DNA from: Methylacidiphilum sp.
GTDB lineage: Bacteria; Verrucomicrobiota; Verrucomicrobiia; CAIQCK01
NCBI GenBank assembly: GCA_020718125.1
Contig: DYDC01000104.1
Span: forward strand, 1-8,592
Direction: 5' to 3'
Length of the DNA: 8,592 nucleotides
In this document: in pieces, positions 4,855-8,592 of the stretch
Layout: each line of letters begins with the position of its first letter
Position numbering within the stretch: the stretch's first letter is position 1
Notes under the pieces: generated by a model
Databases searched by the model: none
The model's input: the letters and a program-made list of their open reading frames with translations, nothing else
What the model was told of the DNA's origin: nothing
Program-made: the position numbers and the translations under genes

Positions 4855-7839
4855 ATGGCTGGCTCAACCACTTTTGAATCCTTCCAAGCTGAGATCAAGC
4901 GTCTCGTTGAGAATTTTGGCAAGAATCTCGATTCCTACAAGAGCACTGACTACGACGAGGCGAGCCTACGCCAAGAATTCCTCAATCCCATGTTCCGCGC
5001 GCTTGGCTGGGACATTGAGAACAAGGCCGCCCTGATTCCCAAACACCGGGAAGTCGAGATCGAGAGTCGCACGCAGATTGGCGGACGCCAAAAGCGAGCC
5101 GACTATCTTTTCCGCACTGAACGCGTGGATCGTTTCGTTTGCGAAGCGAAGAAGCCCGCCGAGGAACTTCAGACCCGCTATTCCTTCCAAGCGAAACGCT
5201 ACGCTTGGAACAAAGGCCTCCCGCTCGCTGTTCTTAGTGACTTCGAGGAAATGAAGGTATTCGTCGTTGGCGGGAAACCCTTCGCGGACGAACCCGATGT
5301 TGGGTTGTGGAAGACTTGGCACTTTCAGCAGTATCTCGACCACGCGCGCGAAATCTGGGACTTGCTCGCGCGCGAACGCGTCGCGGTCGGCAGCATTGAC
5401 CAACTGCTCGAATCGCTCCCAAAGAGACCGGCCGGCAAGGGCAAGGCCAAGCAGCAGTGGCTTTTCAAGCTCGACCGCTCCCGCGCCCTCGACGCCGACT
5501 TCCTCAACTTCCTCGACGAAGCCCGCCGGGAACTCGCTTCCGATCTTCTGAGCCATAACGACCGTGCCGACCTCCTCGAAGGAGTGAAACTCAACGAAGC
5601 TGTCCAGCGCATCCTGGATCGCATCCTGTTTCTGCGCATTTGTGAAGACCGCGACATTGACACCGGCACCCGGCTCGATTCCATCTACGAAACTTGGCGG
5701 CGCGCTCACGAGCCGGAAGGCGGCGGACGAATGCGCCAGCAAGACCTTCAGGTGATGGAACCGTCAGCCCATTATGGCGGCAGTGGCCTCCGCGCGCCAA
5801 AGGGCACGCTCTGGCACGCGCTCGCCTGCCACTTCCGGGCGCTCGACCGCCGTCCGCCGAGCCACGCGCCGTTCTTCAACGGCAACATCTTCAAGCCTCA
5901 CTTTAGCGAGGAACTTGTTGTCAGCGATGAATGGCTGGCACATTTCATCACCGAACTGAGCGACGAGGAATCACCGTATCTGTTCAGCGAAATCCCGGTC
6001 GAAATCCTCGGCACCATTTACGAGCGGTTCCTCGGCAAGATCGTTCGCCCGCACGGACGCGGCGTCACCATCGAGGAAAAGCCGGAGGTGCGCAAAGCGG
6101 GTGGCGTCTATTACACCCCGCGCTACATCGTTGAATACATCGTCGAGCAAACCGTCGGCAAACTCCTCGCGGGCAGGAAATCGGAGGACGCCCTCAAGCT
6201 CCGCATCCTCGACCCCGCGTGCGGCTCTGGCAGCTTCCTCATCTGCGCCTTCGAGCAAGTCTGCGATCACTGCCAGCAATGGCTGACCGACCACCCCGAA
6301 CACCGCAAGAAAGACTGGTGCTGGCTGGACGAGAAGGAGAACGCTGTCCACCTCAGCACGAAGGCCAAGCGCCGCATCCTCTGCCAGACGATCTACGGCG
6401 TGGACCTCGACCCGCAGGCGGTGGAAGTCACTCAGCTTTCGCTCTACCTCAAAATGCTGGAGGGAGAGAACCGCAACACTCTGGAGCGCGAGCGCGAGCT
6501 GTTCGGCAACGACGAGGCGCTGCTGCCGCCGCTCCAGGACAACATCAAATGCGGCAACTCGCTTATCGCCTCCGACTTCTCGCTCGTGCCCGACGACCTC
6601 TTGCGCGTGCACGCCTTCGACTGGAACGTCGGCTTCCGCGACATCATGAAAACCGGCGGCTTCGACATCGTCGTCGGCAATCCCCCTTACATCCCGATTG
6701 AAACGATGGAGGAAGATGAGCGTGCGTATTACCAACGCTCCTATCCTCAGATCGAAAGAAAATTCGACACGGGCGTAGTTTTTATTCTGCGAGCTCTTGG
6801 GCTGATTAAACCTTCTGGTCGTGTCGGCTACATTTCATCCATCACTTGGGAAACCGGGGAGAATTTCGCGAAATTGCGCGAACTCATGTTCGCTCAGCGC
6901 GGCGTTGAAGAAGTCGTCAATCTTCCTTTCAATACCTTTGCCGACGCCTACGTTGACACAGGCGTTTACATCCTCAGCGGGAAGCCAACGTCGGAATACC
7001 GCATCTATCGCTACTCGAAGAAGGCGAAGATTGAATCTTTACGGGATGCTCAACCGGTCAGTGTGCCGACGAGTCTCGTCACTGCGCCAGAGTTTCGCCT
7101 CGTCCTCGACCCCAATGCTCAACGGATTCTGATTCGCGCCGCAACAAACCCAGGCTTTAAGCCGCTCGGTGAACTCACCAAATCTACGCAGGGTTTGGCG
7201 GCGGATAGATTTCAGCGAGCCACCTCGCCAAAGTCATCTGAGTGGTATCCATTCGGCGAGCAGGCACAGGCATACCGCTACGATTTCGCTGTTGAAGAGC
7301 GCAGTTACGCTTACATGCGCGACAACCCGTCACTGAAGCCGTTCTACGAAACCGAGCCGAAGATCCTGATTCGGCGCATTATCAATCGCCAAGATCGCCT
7401 CGACGCTTGCTATTGCGACGAGCGAATGGTTTTCAAGAAGGACATCAACCCGTTTGTCCTGACAGTGGAGAAGCCGAATCCGAAGTTCGTCCTTGGAATC
7501 ATCAACAGTCGGTTGCTTTCTTATCTCTACGTCAACACGTCTGCGATTGCGACCAAGGACGATTTCCGGCAGACGACTTTGGCCGAGCTGCGGCGACTTC
7601 CCATTCCTTTCCCCGATTTCGAGAAAAGAGCGGACAAATCCCGCCACGACCGGCTAGTAGGTTTGGTGGACAAGATGATGGCGTTGATGCCCAAGCTGCG
7701 CGCGGCTAAAACCGACTCCGAGCGCCAGACGCTCCAGAATGCCGTCACCGCCACCGACCAGCAAATTGACGCGCTGGTCTATGAGCTTTACGGACTGAGC
7801 GATCAAGAGAAGGCCATGGTTGAGAGGGCTGCCACATGA
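4855..7839 (+). CDS. Single-chain restriction-modification enzyme (Type IIG-like; HsdR_N-type nuclease, N6-adenine methyltransferase, TaqI-like specificity domain)
   Basis: This 994-residue cytoplasmic protein appears complete. The N-terminus (about 35-170) is an HsdR_N-like PD-(D/E)xK nuclease with D83 ('RADYLF'), E97 and K99 ('CEAKKP'). A helical linker (about 180-400) leads to the methyltransferase: 'GGVYYTP' (416-422), SAM-binding motif I 'DPACGSGSF' (453-461) and catalytic motif IV 'NPPY' (609-612), the signature of gamma-class N6-adenine enzymes (Eco57I-like). A TaqI_C-like target-recognition region follows (about 740-930, with 'EPKILIRRI' from 834 and 'FVLGIINSRLLSYLY'). The usual family tail ends it ('IDALVYELYGLSDQEKAMVE'). 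Such proteins methylate and cut with one polypeptide, so no separate specificity or methylase gene is needed and none is present. The recognition site cannot be read from sequence. The start is ATG 4855; there is no Shine-Dalgarno site. The 3' end overlaps the next gene by ATGA. G+C falls from about 61% (6541-6660) to about 49% (6721-6960) just after NPPY, suggesting a swapped specificity segment. Confidence 0.9.
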   Translation: MAGSTTFESFQAEIKRLVENFGKNLDSYKSTDYDEASLRQEFLNPMFRALGWDIENKAALIPKHREVEIESRTQIGGRQKRADYLFRTERVDRFVCEAKKPAEELQTRYSFQAKRYAWNKGLPLAVLSDFEEMKVFVVGGKPFADEPDVGLWKTWHFQQYLDHAREIWDLLARERVAVGSIDQLLESLPKRPAGKGKAKQQWLFKLDRSRALDADFLNFLDEARRELASDLLSHNDRADLLEGVKLNEAVQRILDRILFLRICEDRDIDTGTRLDSIYETWRRAHEPEGGGRMRQQDLQVMEPSAHYGGSGLRAPKGTLWHALACHFRALDRRPPSHAPFFNGNIFKPHFSEELVVSDEWLAHFITELSDEESPYLFSEIPVEILGTIYERFLGKIVRPHGRGVTIEEKPEVRKAGGVYYTPRYIVEYIVEQTVGKLLAGRKSEDALKLRILDPACGSGSFLICAFEQVCDHCQQWLTDHPEHRKKDWCWLDEKENAVHLSTKAKRRILCQTIYGVDLDPQAVEVTQLSLYLKMLEGENRNTLERERELFGNDEALLPPLQDNIKCGNSLIASDFSLVPDDLLRVHAFDWNVGFRDIMKTGGFDIVVGNPPYIPIETMEEDERAYYQRSYPQIERKFDTGVVFILRALGLIKPSGRVGYISSITWETGENFAKLRELMFAQRGVEEVVNLPFNTFADAYVDTGVYILSGKPTSEYRIYRYSKKAKIESLRDAQPVSVPTSLVTAPEFRLVLDPNAQRILIRAATNPGFKPLGELTKSTQGLAADRFQRATSPKSSEWYPFGEQAQAYRYDFAVEERSYAYMRDNPSLKPFYETEPKILIRRIINRQDRLDACYCDERMVFKKDINPFVLTVEKPNPKFVLGIINSRLLSYLYVNTSAIATKDDFRQTTLAELRRLPIPFPDFEKRADKSRHDRLVGLVDKMMALMPKLRAAKTDSERQTLQNAVTATDQQIDALVYELYGLSDQEKAMVERAAT

Positions 7840-8114
7840 GCCTAAACGATTGGAAAACGGTAGCAGACATCGTGCAAGCCATTGTTACCGTTGGGGCTAT
7901 CGGCCTGGGTGGCTTTTGGACCTACCGGGCTTTTGTTAGAACGCGGCAACGCTTTCCTCGTGCCAATGTCTCACAGAAGCAATCGCACTGGCCAATTGAC
8001 GACGCGTCATTCTTGGTTCGCGTTACTGTCGTTGTAGAGAATGTCGGCGACGTTCTGCTGTCCCCCGCTCGTGGTTTTACACGAGTTCAACCTCGCAGGA
8101 GGAGACGAGAATGA
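7836..8114 (+). CDS. Small membrane-anchored protein, probably C-terminally truncated or frameshifted
   Basis: This is a 92-residue frame starting in the ATGA overlap with the restriction-modification gene, so translational coupling is likely. Residues about 8-33 ('ADIVQAIVTVGAIGLGGFWT') form one transmembrane helix. A basic stretch (RTRQRFPRAN, 35-44) and a beta-rich soluble part ('LVRVTVVVENVGDVLLSP', 60-77) follow. This resembles a family of hypothetical proteins with one N-terminal helix and an exposed beta domain, which I recall as roughly 150-190 residues long. Here the frame collapses after 'GFTRVQ' (residues 80-85) into PRRRRRE and stops at 8112-8114. The neighbouring frame (+1) stays open to TGA 8194-8196, and a run of five C at 8062-8066 is a candidate slip point. 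The gene may therefore be broken by an indel, or by a deletion joining unrelated DNA. Its function is unknown; cooperation with the restriction-modification enzyme is only suggested by coupling. Confidence 0.55.
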   Translation: MSLNDWKTVADIVQAIVTVGAIGLGGFWTYRAFVRTRQRFPRANVSQKQSHWPIDDASFLVRVTVVVENVGDVLLSPARGFTRVQPRRRRRE

Positions 8115-8152
8115 GAAACATGCTTTTGGCCGTAGCGAACACCTCCAACTGA
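8098..8152 (+). other. Strong Shine-Dalgarno followed by a 13-codon minimal reading frame
   Basis: AGGAGG at 8098-8103 lies seven bases before ATG 8111, which opens MRNMLLAVANTSN and stops at TGA 8150-8152. The ATG overlaps the stop of the preceding small gene as ATGA. This is the best ribosome-binding site in the window, yet it serves almost nothing. It may be the remnant of a gene lost by deletion, a leader peptide ahead of the oxidoreductase gene, or chance. I cannot decide between these from sequence alone. Confidence 0.25.
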
Positions 8153-8192
8153 AATCAAAATTCTCATCCGCCAAACGGAACCGGAGCCAATC

Positions 8193-8592
8193 ATGAAACA
8201 GAAAACACAAATCAGCCGCCGAGGGTTCGTCAAGCAACTCGGCGCAGCCGGCGTCGGCGTATTGGCCGCACCGCTTATTCTCCCGTCGCGGGCGTTCGGC
8301 GCCGCGTCGCCCAATACGAAGCTCAACATCGCGGTGATCGGGACGGGGATTCGCTCGCTCCATCTGATTCAAGAGGCGCTCCGGCAAGGCGGCAACATCG
8401 TTGCCCTCTGCGACGTGGACGCCGCGCAGATTGCGGACACGCAGAAGCAGATCGCCAAGAAGCTGCCGGACATCGGCGCCGCGGCGATGGCGAAGGTCAG
8501 GGTCTATGACGACTACCGGAAGTTGTTGGAGGCGGAGAAATCGTTCGATGCGGTGATGATCGGCACCGGCAGCCGCTGGCACGCGCCGTTGA
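8193..8592 (+). CDS. Tat-exported Gfo/Idh/MocA-family oxidoreductase, N-terminal part (cut by window end)
   Basis: The ATG at 8193 opens a frame that runs to the window edge with no stop (133 complete codons). Residues 8-14 (SRRGFVK) are a twin-arginine export motif, followed by a hydrophobic segment and a likely cleavage after 'RAFGA'. A Rossmann nucleotide-binding fold begins at 44: 'LNIAVIGTGIRS' with G50 and G52, then 'IVALCDVD' whose D74 at the end of the second strand is typical for NAD(H) preference. 'VYDDYRKLLE' and 'FDAVMIGTGSRWHAPL' (118-133) match the Gfo/Idh/MocA pattern around the usual 'TPDHWHA'. Here 'GTGSRW' replaces the common 'TPDHW' residues. Such exported dehydrogenases act on sugars or sugar-like substrates; the substrate cannot be told. 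GGAG at 8183-8186, six bases before the ATG, is a reasonable ribosome-binding site. The protein joins the ThuA/VCBS protein as a second Tat substrate on the other side of the restriction-modification gene. Confidence 0.88.
   Translation, partial: MKQKTQISRRGFVKQLGAAGVGVLAAPLILPSRAFGAASPNTKLNIAVIGTGIRSLHLIQEALRQGGNIVALCDVDAAQIADTQKQIAKKLPDIGAAAMAKVRVYDDYRKLLEAEKSFDAVMIGTGSRWHAPL

Noticed and set aside
4855..7839. Type I restriction subunit (HsdR or HsdM) reading of the large gene
   Set aside because: No helicase motor motifs are seen between the nuclease and methylase parts, the methylase and specificity regions are in the same chain, and no hsdS-like gene is adjacent.
8122..8158. TTGGCC followed after 18 bases by TGAAAT as a promoter for the oxidoreductase gene
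   Set aside because: Each box matches only four of six consensus bases, which is expected by chance in a stretch this size.

Overview
The window looks like part of a GC-rich chromosome from the Verrucomicrobiota/Planctomycetota assemblage, most likely a soil or freshwater verrucomicrobium of the Limisphaerales/Pedosphaera type. This rests on the gene mix: a TIM-barrel 'fucosidase-like' hydrolase, a Tat-exported ThuA domain fused to VCBS/FG-GAP repeats, a PocR-AraC regulator and a Tat-exported Gfo/Idh/MocA oxidoreductase. A long REP/MITE-like palindrome and mostly weak Shine-Dalgarno sites fit the same picture. The taxonomic call is inference from family content; no rRNA or tRNA gene is present.

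Layout: (1) 1-58 is the last 18 codons of an AraC-type regulator. (2) 82-1535 is a Sec-exported glycoside-hydrolase-like gene broken by an internal frame-disrupting deletion near 1131-1146. (3) A perfect 27-bp inverted repeat (1537-1611) fills the convergent gap that follows. (4) A PocR-AraC regulator on the minus strand (1635-2537) is divergent from (5) a Tat-exported ThuA/VCBS-repeat protein (2642-4804), with a 104-bp control region between them. (6) 4855-7839 is a complete single-chain restriction-modification enzyme (Type IIG-like) with a candidate promoter of its own that would give a leaderless transcript. (7) It overlaps by ATGA a small membrane protein (7836-8114) that looks truncated or frameshifted. 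(8) 8193 to the window end is the N-terminal third of a Tat-exported Gfo/Idh/MocA oxidoreductase.

Biologically, this is a carbohydrate-utilisation neighbourhood (regulators, exported hydrolase-like, ThuA and oxidoreductase proteins) into which a defence module, the restriction-modification enzyme plus a coupled membrane protein, appears to have been placed between two sugar genes. Decay is visible on both sides: the deleted hydrolase on the left and the truncated membrane protein on the right. I see no clearly undescribed system. The items most worth a second look are the palindrome, the microhomology deletion, the compositional switch inside the restriction-modification gene, and the broken small gene coupled to it.
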